Below, one piece after another: positions 32,215-44,013 of a DNA stretch of 64,000 nt. The notes beneath the pieces are model-generated. The model saw nothing but the letters and a program-made list of their open reading frames with translations. It was not told where the DNA came from and made no database searches. The DNA comes from Rhynchopus sp. YZ270_cl-10 (Eukaryota > Euglenozoa > Diplonemea > Diplonemida > Diplonemidae): assembly GCA_964035575.1 (NCBI GenBank), contig OZ037892.1, forward strand, positions 62,001-126,000. Reading direction: 5' to 3'. Position numbers and translations under genes: made by a program. Each line of letters starts with the position of its first letter. Within the stretch, counting starts at the first letter, position 1.

Positions 32215-34076
32215 TCGACAATCAGGACGATTGTCTCCTCTGTTGTTTGCAGTGTGTGTGGCATGAAGCGTGGCCCACTCCAGAAGACGGAGACGTAGGT
32301 GAAGTGACTTCAAGCAAGAACAGACGTTTCGTTCTGTGCAGACCTACTTGAATGCAGGCTGAAGAAAAAGGGGGAGAGTTCTGTTGTCATTTATTTGAAA
32401 GCATTGTAAAAAAAAAATCATAATAATGAGTTTCCAAGGTTCGTATAAAAAATATGTGAAAAAAGGAGTATGTTTTGGGAAGACGTACACTAATAATAGC
32501 GACCAAAGTTTTGAAACAAAGGCCGCGGGAAGAAAGTGCTTTGAAGATGAATGGGGCCCCTTTCTGGGCACACGCATTGTAATTTTTATTTTATTTTTCC
32601 CCCCCTTTTTTGAAGAGAAGGCTTACGAAAACACCCAACAAAGCTTTTTCGCTATTAATTTGCACGGTTGCGACTACTGGCGACGATACCGTGCAGACGG
32701 AAACAGGGATGAGTGAGGTACACCAACACCCTTTCTCATGTACCCTGCTTTGGGGTTAAATAATATGGGCGAAAAGGGGGGAAGGTCCACGTCTCCCGAA
32801 GAAAAACACAGGACCTGGCGGAAGTTTTTTTTTGGGGGGGAAAAGGATTTTGGAGGAAAACGAGAATAGAATGGGTTCGATGCTTTGGTTCATAAGCAGT
32901 GAGGGACACCCATGGGGGTTCTTTAATGCGGAAGCGGAAAGAGAAAAAGTTGGTGAGATGGTCCTAAGCCTCTCGTGAAAGTATGAAGTTTGAAGCTGTA
33001 AAAGAAAAAAGGTAAAAAATAAACACACGGTGTCGAGCGGACAAAGAGCTCAAAATATGCATCTCTGTTTCCTCAGGAAAAACAATTTCACTAATTGGGG
33101 GGCGACAGCGCCTTGAGGACGTGAATGTGTGTGATTTGGGTGCACACACAATTGGCAATTCCCTTCAGTGACAAAGGTTGCGAGCAATACACGCTTTAAA
33201 TGCTTTTGCTTTGACGTCTGTGAAAGTCAATTTTTTGTATGGGATATTTTCTAACAAGAAAATTGAGCAATCACAAAAGGGTAGGAAAGAAAGAGGTGGT
33301 CACTAGACGCTGAGAAATTGACCATCAACCCGAACAAAAAGCTTCACAGGAACCTGAGGTCTCTGTGACTTGAACTTGCATCCAAACCTTTTTCGGGGTA
33401 TCGCTTTGGGCCGTTCATCTGCAACCGTAAACAAGAAAACTCATTATCATAAATTAATATAACAGGACACACCGAAGTGGCCAAATCAAAGAAAAAAAAA
33501 AGTGTGCAAGAAAGTGGGAACAAAATTGGTGTGTGACAGTACAGTAGCCGTTGTAGCTTTCGTCGCAAAAGACCTTTTGCGGCGAGCACAATGTGACGTA
33601 TGTTCGAAAAGGTTCAAATCAGAAGAAAAGGAGAGCCCTCCCTTCGAATATTTCAGTCAATACAAAAGGGGAGAAAGTGGATGAAAAAAAAATAATTCTG
33701 CCTCCCCCGTCAACCCTTTGTATTTTAATAGGATACCCACATTTCTATCAGACCAACAGAGAACCAATTTTTGACCACAACCATTTTTCTTCCCAAAATA
33801 AAGGAGGAAAAAAAAAAGTGTTGAAGAAATTGTAAAATTAATGAGGAGAAAAAGCTAACAAAGAACAGAAGGAAAAAGAGAAAATATGTGAGAATCAAGA
33901 AAACGCTTGTAGCTCACTCGACAACGACCATATGAGAAGATAGGTTCTTACTCAGGCACGATCCGTCCTTTAAAGGCAAAGGATGTTTACAGAAGGTCCA
34001 CCTCAAACCCATCACAGAGTCAGACGACAGTTTGGAAGTTACGGTAAAGAAAAAATAAAGAAAAATACAAAAAAAA
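32215..34076. other. Intergenic, A-rich
   Basis: Upstream of the coiled-coil gene. Only short chance frames. It holds one half-hairpin (32955-32978). Nothing else supported. Confidence 0.6.
32955..32978 (+). repeat. Dispersed hairpin, class A, 5' half only
   Basis: GAGATGGTCCTAAGCCTCTCGTG matches the 5' arm and loop of class A. The 3' arm is missing, so this is a degenerate copy. Confidence 0.5.
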
Positions 34077-34106
34077 AGATGAATGTATCTCTCCGTGCAC
34101 AGACAC
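34077..34106 (+). repeat. Dispersed hairpin, class B
   Basis: AGATGAATGTATCTCTCCGT followed by GCACAGACACA; stem partly decayed. Confidence 0.55.
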
Positions 34107-34942
34107 ACACAACTTTTCTTTGCACACTTGAGAACAACTTGTGGAGGTGAGCGAGAGTCAACACACTTCACACGGCTAAGTACTGCAATGCATAATGACA
34201 TTCCCGTAGTACAAGAACGTGTCGTGCGAGGGCTCAAAACCAACAAAGAAAACGAAAAAGAAAGGAGTGAAAAAGAAGGAAATATTTGGCAAAGAAAATA
34301 CCCTGCCGTAATGCTGTAAGAAGCGCTTGATCTCGTCGGTAGGGAGAGCGCCTGACGAAACTTGAAAAAGATGAAATGTGTCTCACGGAAATTTGCGTAC
34401 ACATCGTTAAGTGTTAAGAGAAACATCAAAGAAGGGGCATCACAATAAAGTGAGGCAAAAGAAAAACTGAACAAAACAGACCGAGAAGAACAACGTGAAG
34501 CATGAATGTGAAAGGTCATGGTCATGGTGGTTGTTGGGTTGTGGGCATGGAAGAGGAAAGGCTCCGAGGGCTCTCTCTCTCTCTCTCATACTTTTCTATT
34601 CGTCGGATGCAGAACTGCCAAAGGTGAACCTTTGCAGTGGGCGGAAGTGGACATGCTTTTATCGTGTAATTATGGAAAAAGGCCCACCAAGCCAAATTTG
34701 GAAAAAGAAAAAGAAAATGGCTGTTTTCGCCCAGTTGGGGGTGCCACGTGGCAAAAACTGGCGTTTTCTGACATGTGGAAGTACAATCCCGCAGAAAATA
34801 GCAGGAGAATTAGAAAAAAGGGTGGAGGAGAGGGAAAAAACAGCCAAAAAAAGATCCAAACAACAACCGCGAAAAATCCCTCTTGTTTGAAGCGTGTGAA
34901 TAACAAGAAAAATTTGAAAAAAAAAAAAAAAAAAAAAAAAAA

Positions 34943-34970
34943 AGATAAATGCGCATCACTGTGCACATCT
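34943..34970 (+). repeat. Dispersed hairpin, class B
   Basis: AGATAAATGCGC, loop ATCACT, GTGCACATCT; outer AGAT/ATCT arms pair. Follows an A-run directly. Confidence 0.6.
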
Positions 34971-35010
34971 CAAAAAGGGGAAATAACGAACGAGAGAAAA
35001 AAATTGAACA

Positions 35011-35042
35011 AGATGTGGATGTCTCTCGCCCTTCGCACATCC
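35011..35042 (+). repeat. Dispersed hairpin, class B variant
   Basis: AGATGTGGATGTCTCTCGCC and CTTCGCACATCC; GATGTG/CACATC arms are exact, loop enlarged. Confidence 0.55.
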
Positions 35043-35685
35043 AACACCTTTTTTCAAGACAAAACCCCCTGGCAGCTTTCGAGGGAAGGGGGGAGGTCTG
35101 TAGGTTTGCCACACACACATTCTCTCTCTTCAAGACGTGCAGGCGTTGCCCGGTAGCGTCAGATCTAATAAAAGACCACAACACACGCAACCTATATTCC
35201 TCCACCAAGCTCCACCCTGACCAGGTATACATCCTTCCGCAAAAGGAACGCAATTTTAAAAAGAAATGGTAGAAAATGAACCAGCCTTGCATAATAACCT
35301 AAAGAGAGGGGAACCCAAAAATGAATGCGCAATTGTACGCACGCATATAAGGCAATTCCCGTGGGAGTAAAAGCGAAGTAAATAAGCGTGAAGACACCTT
35401 CTTGGGAGAGGGCGCTGTGCTGAATAGCATGAGAGGTTTCATGTATCAAAGATCTGCAAGTTCTGAAAGACTATATTTTTGAAGTCACACAACAAAAGAC
35501 AATAATACAAAGACACAAAAGAAGTTAACAATGTCAATACCACCTGCCTCGTACACCGGCGGACGCACTGTAAACGAACGAAAAACATCAAGAAAAAACG
35601 CGAGAAAAAAGAGTTTCTGGTAAGATGAAAAAATCTGAGCCATCTTAGAAAAAGAAGAAGTTTTGTTTCAAGAAAAAAGATTTAT

Positions 35686-35720
35686 AAGATGAGCGTAAGC
35701 CTTTCGTGCTTAGTCACCTT
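35686..35720 (+). repeat. Dispersed hairpin, class A
   Basis: AAGATGA arm, TAAGC/GCTTA stem, loop CTTTCGT, TCACCTT arm. Confidence 0.8.
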
Positions 35721-35821
35721 GATCACAAAGAAAGGAGAGGGGACAGACCCCGAGGGGAGGGAGGACTCAGAGAGGGAGAGAGTCAAGAGAAAAAAACGAA
35801 AAGGAAAAAAAAATATGTTGA

Positions 35822-35846
35822 ATGAATGTGCATCTGGCACACATCT
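35822..35846 (+). repeat. Dispersed hairpin, class B
   Basis: ATGAATGTGC, loop ATCTG, GCACACATCTT; inner stem TGTGC/GCACA exact. Confidence 0.65.
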
Positions 35847-36042
35847 TCAACGAAAAGCAGAGGCGAATGGATTTATAACTAATAGAAAGGGGTGAGTGAG
35901 GGGGGAGGTGTGGCATGTGAACAACGTTGGGTTGACCCCTATGTTTTGGTTAATTTGCTTCGTTTCTTTTGTACGCTTCAGCACAAACTAAAACAAAGCA
36001 TATTTTAAAAATAGGGGTAAAAATACATAGAAAGGTTTGTTG

Positions 36043-36095
36043 GATGAACCTAGACGCTCGAGCTATTGTCTGATTGTTAGCTTATAAGTCACCTT
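36043..36095 (+). repeat. Dispersed hairpin, class A with enlarged loop
   Basis: GATGAACCTA at the left and TAGCTTATAAGTCACC at the right bracket about 25 unrelated bases. Confidence 0.55.
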
Positions 36096-36426
36096 GAAAA
36101 AGTAAACACGCAAAAAAAAGAAGCAAAAAAAATAAAGAAATAAAGAAATAAATAAACCAAAGAGACGAATAGTTAAAAACGTTGAAATATGGTGCAAAAT
36201 ATCAAAAGAAGGTCAAGTGGCGTCTGTTTGAGAGAAAAAAAAATTAGTGGACCGAAGGGGGTGTAAAAAAAAAAGAGAAAAAAAAATACTGAAAAAAGTG
36301 CAGAGAGGAAGAACGAACGTGCACACATCCCCACGAGCACTAATGGCCTGAGGTAAAACTTTACAGGCAACTCCGACTGACCAACGATGCCAGCCATCCG
36401 GGAAAAATAAAGAAAACAAGAACTTA

Positions 36427-36452
36427 AAAGATGTGCCTCTCTGCACGCACAG
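36427..36452 (+). repeat. Dispersed hairpin, class B
   Basis: AAAGATGTGCCTCTCTGCACGCACAG; TGTGC/GCACG-type stem with the conserved CTCTC loop. Confidence 0.6.
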
Positions 36453-36570
36453 CTGTAAAAAAAAGGAGAAAAGTTGGTCAGATGATTCATCTAAAAAAGA
36501 AAGCCCAGCGTCCTCTGCAGGACGTGGGCACCAATAAGAAGGAACATAAAATAACATTTTTTTGCAAAAA

Positions 36571-36599
36571 ATGAATGCAACACTCTCTTGTGCAACATC
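36571..36599 (+). repeat. Dispersed hairpin, class B variant
   Basis: ATGAATGCAACACTCTCTTG then TGCAACATC. Loop core CTCTCTT retained, stem shifted. Confidence 0.5.
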
Positions 36600-36637
36600 C
36601 TAGTGGGGAGGAGAGAGAAAAAAGGGGAAACTTAAAA

Positions 36638-36672
36638 GATGAATACAAGATGTGCCTCTCGTGCGCACACAT
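36638..36672 (+). repeat. Dispersed hairpin, class B
   Basis: AGATGAATACA leads into GATGTGCCTCTCGTGC and GCACACAT. Carries the exact CTCTCGT loop. Confidence 0.7.
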
Positions 36673-36812
36673 AAAAATGCAAATAGCAAATCACAACCAC
36701 CGTTGCAATGCGCAGTTTTGCTGGGCTTTCGCGTGCCTCTCCCAGGAGTACCTACCTCTACCTGCATGCCCTATCAGTAGCTAGGTGGCTTTCCTGCACA
36801 CAACAAGCTGGT

Positions 36813-36837
36813 AAGATGAACCTGTGAGTATCACCTT
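36813..36837 (+). repeat. Dispersed hairpin, outer stem only
   Basis: AAGATGA and TCACCTT arms are intact around an 11-base centre without the inner stem. Shows that the outer arms are kept independently of the inner stem. Confidence 0.65.
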
Positions 36838-37985
36838 GAACCGAAAATAACAAAACGTATCAAAACGGAGAGAGGGGGCCACGGGAAAAAAAGGAGTGAG
36901 AACGACATTCATGCAGTGATGTATATGGGGGTATTTATGTGGGACCAAATCCCACAAAAAATCGAAAAAAAAAAAAAAAACTATAGAACTTCGGGATTTT
37001 TTGCAATTTTTACCTTACCTTACAGGGCTCTAAGAGGGGTCCCGAAGGGACTACAGAGCAACGCGACCCCACCATGAAGAGCACGGTCGTCAAGAATCCT
37101 AAAAAACGAGTCGGGATTCCGCAAAAAGGGGTTCTCTGAGTGACTCGTGGTGTAAAAAGCTAGATTTTTACACCATGAATTACCATGAATTTTTTTTCGC
37201 CTGCGGCGCCATCTTATATTGTTTTTTTTTGCTCCGCAAAAAAAAAATATAGTTCCCAGTGTCTTCCCTTGTCAGCAGTGCTGAATTTTTGGGCAGCTGA
37301 CCCCGATCTTGAAATCTGGATTCCTGGACAAGACACTAGTTTTCCACACACAAAAACAATGACTGCCTCACACGAAACCACCGTTTTGGTGGGTGCTGGC
37401 TATATAAAACCCTGCACACAACCACGCGAAAAACCAAGAAAAAGGGGGTTTCCCACATATTTCCCCCTTTACTGCACCACCACCACCCCTATATACATTA
37501 CTGCATTCATGCTAAAAGAAAAAAAAAAATGCCTTGAAGAAGAAACCCGTACTGTACGCTACCAACCTATACTGGAAGCATATACTGGGTCCCTCCAGGT
37601 ACAAGATGTGTTTGTGGGTCCCGAAATGAAAAAGCCGAAAAAGCCGCGGGAAAAGTGCATAATGCATTATCAAATTCCGGCACTTCCCGGGATTTCCGGG
37701 GGTTGTGGGGTGGGTGGTTTGGTGTGTTTTTTCCATGGTTTTCCACCGGAAAAATCGGCAAAATACTGACAAAATAGGCAAAATACTGAAAATACAATAA
37801 TCATTTCATTGCAGTGTGGACCACCTATTGTGTAGAAAAAAAGTTCGGTAAAATTGTGTGAAAGAACCTCCGCCACTCGGTGCTCAGTTACCTCGCAGAA
37901 GATGTGGTTGGAGGGATTGTTTTTTTTTTTCAAACGTCGTTAACATTTTTGAGAGCAAATTGCAGCACTCAGAAAATTTTGTAAT

Positions 37986-38019
37986 GATGATTCTAAGCCC
38001 TAAGCGTGCTTAGTCACCT
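37986..38019 (+). repeat. Dispersed hairpin, class A
   Basis: GATGA, CTAAGC/GCTTAG stem, 9-base loop, TCACCT arm. Confidence 0.72.
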
Positions 38020-38691
38020 CTTTAAAACATAAGCGTGACCGTTGTTTTTCTTCTTCCTCCTCAGAATAGATAAGCAAATGCATAAATCTGCTTTTTTGCC
38101 GTTTTTATCCATTCAGAGGGTAGAAAAAGGTTGTGTTACGTTGCCTTGTGTGCACACACAGCCCTGGGAAATATCCCTTTTGGAACTTCCCACAACTGCG
38201 TTCAAACGCACATATCTCATGTGGACACAGTCCCCTCAGATAATGTGATTTTTTTGAACACACATCTAAGAAACGAAAGAGAGGAAGTTTTGAGGTAAAA
38301 GTTCCGTGAAAAAAAAAAGGGGGTTGTGTTGTATTCCTTCTTCTGCTAAAAACGAATCATCCGCGTCCTTAATGCCAACTGCAGCTTGGGGGGGGGCAAA
38401 AAGAGAGGGTCTTATCCGTTAAGGAGGGGAGTGTCTAGTATTGAATCAGAAATTTCAGAAAAATGCCCTTTTTTTTTTGTTTTCTGGGTGTTCGGTCTTT
38501 CCTGGTTTTGTGTCGGGAGGTTGGAACCCTTCGATTGCAACCCTGTGACTCGTTGCTACTCGTTGTATGACTATGGAGGGAAAACTATAGCAAAAAATGC
38601 GCGTTCAAAAAAAGAAAATTAGAGAAAGAGAAGTGCAAACGCTTGGGAGCGCAGGCACTGATAGTACAATAAGAATAAAAGAAAAGTTTAT

Positions 38692-38726
38692 AAGATGACC
38701 CTAAGCCTCTCGTGCTTAGTCACCTT
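38692..38726 (+). repeat. Dispersed hairpin, class A, best match to consensus
   Basis: 35 nt: AAGATGA, CC bulge, CTAAGC, loop CTCTCGT, GCTTAG, TCACCTT. Also readable as the short peptide MTLSLSCLVTL, but stem changes in other copies do not preserve the peptide. Confidence 0.85.
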
Positions 38727-39314
38727 AATGAAAAAGCGAGCCAAAAAGCGTGACACATCTCTTGTGTGCGATAATCCTAACACCCTTTTTTTTTTTTTTT
38801 TTTGTATTTTAACAGGGTTTTCGCCAGAAATCACTATTTTTTTTTTTGGGGGTACCGGCAAAAAAAAAAGGGTCAAAAAAATTTTTCGCGCTCCGCGCGA
38901 AAAGCTCCGTCCATTTCAGGTAAATACGTGATGACGTGGGATGGTAATGTACATCAAGAACCAAACCAACCCTTTTTCTCATGTTTTTTCTACGCCTGCC
39001 TTCCCTCAGTACAAGAAACGGCAGTCATAATATCTAAACTTTGTGGCAAAGCCACGGTGCGCAACATTTCAAAAATTGTGACTTAAAATCAAACATTTTT
39101 ACAGCCAAACTATGGTAGAGGGCTGTGGGATTCCGCTCATAAGTTTTGCGCCGCAGGCGCACGGTACGCTACTTTTTCCTTCTCTCGGAACGGCAAGGAC
39201 CCCACAGAAGCATATTTTCCCCCGATTATGGCCGCAATTGAAAGATTTGCGCCACGTCTTGCTGAGAGGAAAAAAAAAAGAAGAAAAAAACATTTCCCAC
39301 TAACCCTAAACCCT

Positions 39315-39411
39315 CAAGTACCGTTGGGGGTACCGCGGTACCCCCAAAAATCGGGGTTTTTTCCCAAATTTCTCTTTGGGGGTACCGGCGGTACCCCGGT
39401 ACCCCCACAGC
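39315..39411. repeat. GGTACC palindromes
   Basis: GGGGGTACCGCGGTACCCCC is a perfect 20-bp palindrome. A second, GGGGGTACCGGCGGTACCCC with extension, follows about 55 bp later. Same vocabulary as the T1 ends, so possibly a T1-related remnant. Confidence 0.6.
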
Positions 39412-40721
39412 GAAAACCCTGATTTTTGTTGAATTCTTCTCAACGAATAATAGAAAGAACAAACATAACTATGGAAAGATATTCAATGTGCCTCATCGTA
39501 ACCATAGAATGCAAAAAAACATCACATTTTTTTTTCTTCAAAAAAAAGGGGGGGGGGGGGGGTAGGGGGTGCGATGAGGCCGTTTTTTCTGTAACACACC
39601 CGAAAAAATCATAAAAAGTGTAAAAAAAATCAGTCGAAAACACAAAATCACCCCAGGAAACACATTTGGTGGACTATTCCTTACTTTTTGGTGCCTTTTT
39701 GGCACTTTCTGGCACTTTCCCCCCCGATTTTTTGACACTTTTTGTCGCATTTTCACCCAATTTCCCCCTTTTCTGAGGGTATTTGATACAGGGCGATTTA
39801 TCAAAAAATTCAAAAATTTAAAATAGTCCAAAACAAGAGGAAAAGTGGATTTTTCCAGTCATATGTGTGCACAGAGTGATTTCCGTGGGGTTTTGGGGCC
39901 AAAAGTCCATTTTTCTTTATGTCTTCGCTGAAAATTTTGAATTTTTTTTATACACAAAAACCACATTTTAGCCGGGAGGAGAAAGTGTTGCAAAAGTGTT
40001 GCAAGAGGGGTTTTTGACCTGCAGGCACCAAAATCGACCAAAAAGTGGTCGCAAATATGATTTTCCACCCCTCCTGGGGTGGGGAGGGTAACTCCTGGGG
40101 GTTTTTGTGACCTCTGTGGACCTTTGGGTGGAGTTTTTTGGGTTCTCAGGTACGGAACAAGTCTGGAAACTACTAATGTATAGGTGATTTTTAGCGTTGC
40201 ACCCGACGAAACACCTCTTGGAGACCCAACCTGGACCCCTAAAAGTCACAAAAACCACATAATTCCACCCTGGGACCCCATATGAGGGCGAATGGAGTGT
40301 TTTTTTGGTGTTTGGAGGGTTTTCTGGGGGCTCGGGAGAGTATTTTCGAAAGTGTTGCATTTCGGCCAAGACGTGTTACATTTTTGTTACATGTTTTTCG
40401 TGATTTTTTCAGAAAAAATGCATTTTTTTTGGGTAGGAAAGCTCCTGTGGTGATCGTCCGGTATTTTACTGGGATATTTTGCTGGTCCCCAGGCGGATTT
40501 GCGGCCAGGTACGCCCTTTTTAGTGGGATTTTTGACCTAAATTTCAAAAAAATGGGTTTGTTACACTAATTCCTTAAGGATTTCTACTACCGTTGCACCC
40601 CCTAGGGGGGGGGGGGGGGAATGATACATTCCAAAAGAAACATCGTTTACTGTATTCATACAAATTATCGGCCATAAAAAAGGTCGAATCAAAGAAACAT
40701 TATTACAATCGAACATATGGG

Positions 40722-41766
40722 AGCGTCCGCGAAAGACCCCCCCCTAAAGCTAACATCCGTGCTTATTGGTATTTCACTAATTAAAATTTTGGTATTTTAT
40801 AAGATTTTTTTTTAAAATGAACTCAGAGTTAAGTTTCTGAGTTCATTAAAAAAAAAAATCGGTGAAAAATTCCGAGTAGGTATTAATTTAGATAGGAAAA
40901 GCTATGTCAACAGCTATGTGTCCCCTTATTTTACCTGTAAATACTAAGGATATACAAGGAAATCCTCACAAACACCCATATAACCACCCACAGAACAACA
41001 CAACAGGGGGAAATGGAATCAGCAGCCAAAGCATTCGCTCAGGAGCTGAAAACCCGGCCTTTCCGAGGCCTAAAAAACTTCGCCGAGCTGCAGGTGTATG
41101 CAGGGGTTCACTGGCAGGGGGACAAAGGGTGGGACGCGAGGAGCTGGATGCGCGAGGTGTGGAGCTCGAAGCATATGTCTCTCCATATGCAGAAGACAAC
41201 CACCAGGAGAAAAGGGGTGTCCGCCGTTTACTACTCCTGTAGTTGCATCACCGGCACCCCAGGAGGACAATGAGAGCGAGACGAAGGAGGAAGAGGAGGA
41301 ACAGGCGGACAATTGTCTGTAACTCTTGGAGAGACTCATCACAGAGGTCAATAGGGTCACTCAAAAAAGGGGGGTTTCTGCGAGAAAGTCGGCGTCGCCG
41401 CAGACGACCCGGATCGTGAAGCTCTTTCGCGCTCTATTTAGAGTGTTCGGAGGGGGCGACAAGCCTCCACCCCCCTTTCCTCCCCCCCCCTTTTTGGTAA
41501 TGGGTTTAGAGACAGATATTAGTGAATTCCTTCCTATATCCTTAGTATTTACAGGTAAAATAAGGGGACACATAGCTGTTGACATAGCTTTTCCTATCTA
41601 AATTAATACCTACTCGGAATTTTTCACCGATTTTTTTTTTAATGAACTCAGAAACTTAACTCTGAGTTCATTTAAAAAAAAAATCTTATAAAATACCAAA
41701 ATGTTAATTAGTGAAATACCAATAAGCATGGATGTTAGCTTTAGGGGGGGGTCTTTCGCGGACGCT
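40722..41766. mobile_element. Foldback/TIR element with ~235-bp inverted repeats
   Basis: Left arm 40722-40960 and right arm 41525-41766 are near-identical inverted repeats starting AGCGTCCGCGAAAGACCCCC. Each arm contains its own hairpin (ATGAACTCAGA/TCTGAGTTCAT). The 560-bp centre is GC-rich with an 86-codon frame that I do not recognise, possibly captured DNA. I could not find a clean target-site duplication, so the superfamily is undetermined. Confidence 0.8.
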
Positions 41767-41954
41767 GCCTATTATTTACGATCGATAATTTTGTACGAAC
41801 GGTATCAAAAAAAAAAGCCCAGTTTGTTGGAGCCATTTTTAGTTGGTGTGCCTACTCCACTTAAAACATCCTTCCCCACATTTCCCAGGTTGAGTGAGTG
41901 GTTTTGTCAACAAAATATACACGTTGTTTTTTTTTTTTTTTGGAATGTATCATT

Positions 41955-42462
41955 TACTGGGGGGGGCCGAATAGTAGACCCCGGGTCCACTATTAGGCGA
42001 ACCGACGGGTATAAATCGGGGGTCTCAGAAAAAAAAAATTTTTTTTCCAAGTTGAATAGTAGACCCCCCCTAAATAGTAGACCCCCCCAAAATTTTTTTT
42101 CTGTATTTTTACTAAAACCCTCCTGTCGATGAGGCTGATAGGGTGTGTCAAAATATACTGATTTTTGCTTCTTTGGAAAGATTTGTCACAAAATCTATCC
42201 AAAGAAAGAAAAATCAATTTGAAATTTGTAGTTGATCCCCTCTAAAATTTTTCCGCGACTTCCGCAAAAAGTCAAAAAAAACGAAAACCTGGGGGGGGTC
42301 CACTATTCAGCGGAAAAAAAAATTTTCCCCCAGAATTTCTCAGGGGGGGTCCACTATTCAAAGGAAAAAAAATTTAAAAAAACCCAGAATTCCCAGGGGG
42401 GGTCTACTATTCAAGGGGGGTCTACTATTCAGGGGGGGTCCACTATTCGGCCCCCCCCAGTA
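41955..42462. mobile_element. TA-flanked MITE 1 (GGTCCACTATTC arrays)
   Basis: Inverted ends CTGGGGGGGGCCGAATAGT / ACTATTCGGCCCCCCCCAG at 41957-42460, flanked by TA on both sides. Inside, copies of GGGGGGTCCACTATTC point inward from each end. TA target and short TIRs fit Tc1/mariner-like MITEs. No ORF. Confidence 0.82.
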
Positions 42463-42530
42463 AAAAAACAAAACAGAACAAAACAAAAGGCGAGCAATTC
42501 AAAAAGGAGAATCGACAGTCACATGTCACT

Positions 42531-42566
42531 AAGATGATACCCAGCCTCTCAGGCGAGGAACACCTT
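42531..42566 (+). repeat. Dispersed hairpin, class A variant
   Basis: AAGATGATACCCAGCCTCTC then AGGCGAGGAACACCTT. Outer arms kept, inner stem changed. Confidence 0.5.
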
Positions 42567-42918
42567 TTGAACGGAAAACTTAAAAACAAAAAAACAACGT
42601 CTTCAATACTAATGTAATTCTCACTGAAGACACACACCTATGAAAAAAAAGTGGATGGGGGGGTTGTGTCGCGTGTTGTTTACATGCGTTGTTCTCTCGT
42701 TGAGCTGATACCAGGGGCACAGCGCTTTTGCCTTGACTACCATTAGGTAAGGTACGCTGGCCAGTTGGTTCAGGGCTGGGATGAAAACCTCACCCGGTTA
42801 CTTGGCCGTAAAGGTTGTAGAGGTTACGAGATGATTAAAACTCGAGAAGAAAAAAAGGAACAATGCAAAGAGCACTATCCTTTTGTAATCAGCGGCAGGC
42901 AAAAAAATAAAAGTTTAC

Positions 42919-42953
42919 AAGATGAACCTAAGACTCTCGTGCTTAGTCACCTT
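42919..42953 (+). repeat. Dispersed hairpin, class A
   Basis: 35 nt with loop CTCTCGT; the base pair closing the loop is A-G here. Preceded by GTTTAC as at several other copies. Confidence 0.8.
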
Positions 42954-42986
42954 AAAAAAAAGGGATAAAATAAGAAAGAACAGTTG

Positions 42987-43013
42987 AAAGATGAGTATAC
43001 CGTGCACATCTTT
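42987..43013 (+). repeat. Dispersed hairpin, class B short form
   Basis: AAAGATG and CATCTTT are exact complements around AGTATACCGTGCA. Lies 34 bp from a class A copy. Confidence 0.65.
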
Positions 43014-43202
43014 AAAAAAATATGGGTTTATTTTCATTCAATTCCAAAAACTATGGGGGATGATTATGAGGTTTAAAAGAAAATTGGTGACGTGGCCAAA
43101 AGCTTTTGCTTGGCCACTAAAAAGAAAAAAAATCGTTTGACAACCAGGGCTCTCAAGATTGTGACAACGGGGTTTCCCTTGTGGGAATAGCGAACTGAAT
43201 TT

Positions 43203-43237
43203 AAAGATGAACTTGCCTCCCATGCCCAGTCACCTTT
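43203..43237 (+). repeat. Dispersed hairpin, class A
   Basis: AAAGATGAAC, CTTGC/GCCCAG inner stem, TCACCTTT arm. Confidence 0.7.
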
Positions 43238-43645
43238 CAAATAACAGTTATTCTCCACTGTGTATCTGGTGTGCGTTTATATCGGTGTGAAAGCATATTG
43301 GTGCTTCTCTGTTTTGATAATATGTTGGTTTAGTGCAGCTACACGACGGTGTGGCTTACAACCTGGTGAAACCACAAGTAAAACCACAAGTCAACTCGTT
43401 TACTTCACCGCCGTGTACCATGTGAAAATAGTCTTTTTTTTCAAAAACGTTTCACTGTTCAGGTTTTTTCTTTCACTCATATTTTTTGAGTTACCTTTTT
43501 GAAACAGTCAAAGAAAAAAGAAATTACTCAAGTATGACGCTCTTTTTCTTTGACAATAAAACATTTTCTGTGCCTCGTCAACTTCCCCTTACACCCCGAA
43601 TTCGAAGAACTCGTAAATCACCTGTTAAAAGAACCTTGCAAGATA

Positions 43646-43678
43646 AAGATGAATGTGTCTCTCATGCACACATATCTT
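43646..43678 (+). repeat. Dispersed hairpin, class B, strong
   Basis: AAGAT/ATCTT outer arms and ATGTGT/ACACAT inner stem, loop CTCTCATGC. Confidence 0.78.
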
Positions 43679-43987
43679 ACAAGCTTTCCAAGGTAAGCTC
43701 CACGATGTCATTCAGAAGGCTTTTACGACATTGTGAGAGTACCGAAACAAAGGGACAAACGAGGCTGCGTGGGAGTCTCCGCAACAGAACATGTTTTTTT
43801 TTGTTTTTTTTTTTGTTTTTTGTTCAAAAATGGAATTTTCTTGGTTTAAAAAAAAGGGTTATGTAATAAAATCTCATAAAGGCAGCAACGCTGCGTGCGA
43901 GTTTGGATGGTTTTTTTTAATTTTGTTTTGGAGCAAAACACAATAATAGAGTAGAGCATCACAAAGGGGGGAAAAAACGGTTCTTTA

Positions 43988-44013
43988 ATGAATGTGCCTC
44001 TCTGTGCACACGT
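43988..44013 (+). repeat. Dispersed hairpin, class B
   Basis: ATGAATGTGCCTCTCTGTGC then ACACGT. TGTGC-type stem. Confidence 0.65.

Noticed and set aside
34325-34385. tRNA-like D-arm (GTCGGTAGGGAGAGCGCC)
   Set aside because: No acceptor stem, anticodon arm or T-arm with GTTCRANNC follows at the right distance.
34921-34943. A-runs in the intergenic region as retroelement tails
   Set aside because: Most isolated A-runs here lack an adjoining element body or the 28-nt LINE tail, and the region is generally A-rich.
38692-38726. Hairpins as tiny genes (MNLSLSCLVTL-like peptides)
   Set aside because: Class B copies and several class A copies change the reading frame or residues while keeping the stem and loop, so selection appears to act on RNA structure.
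38692-38726. Hairpins as C/D-box snoRNAs (GATGA) or tRNA anticodon arms (7-nt loop CTCTCGT)
   Set aside because: No D box or terminal stem of snoRNA type, and no other tRNA arms are present.
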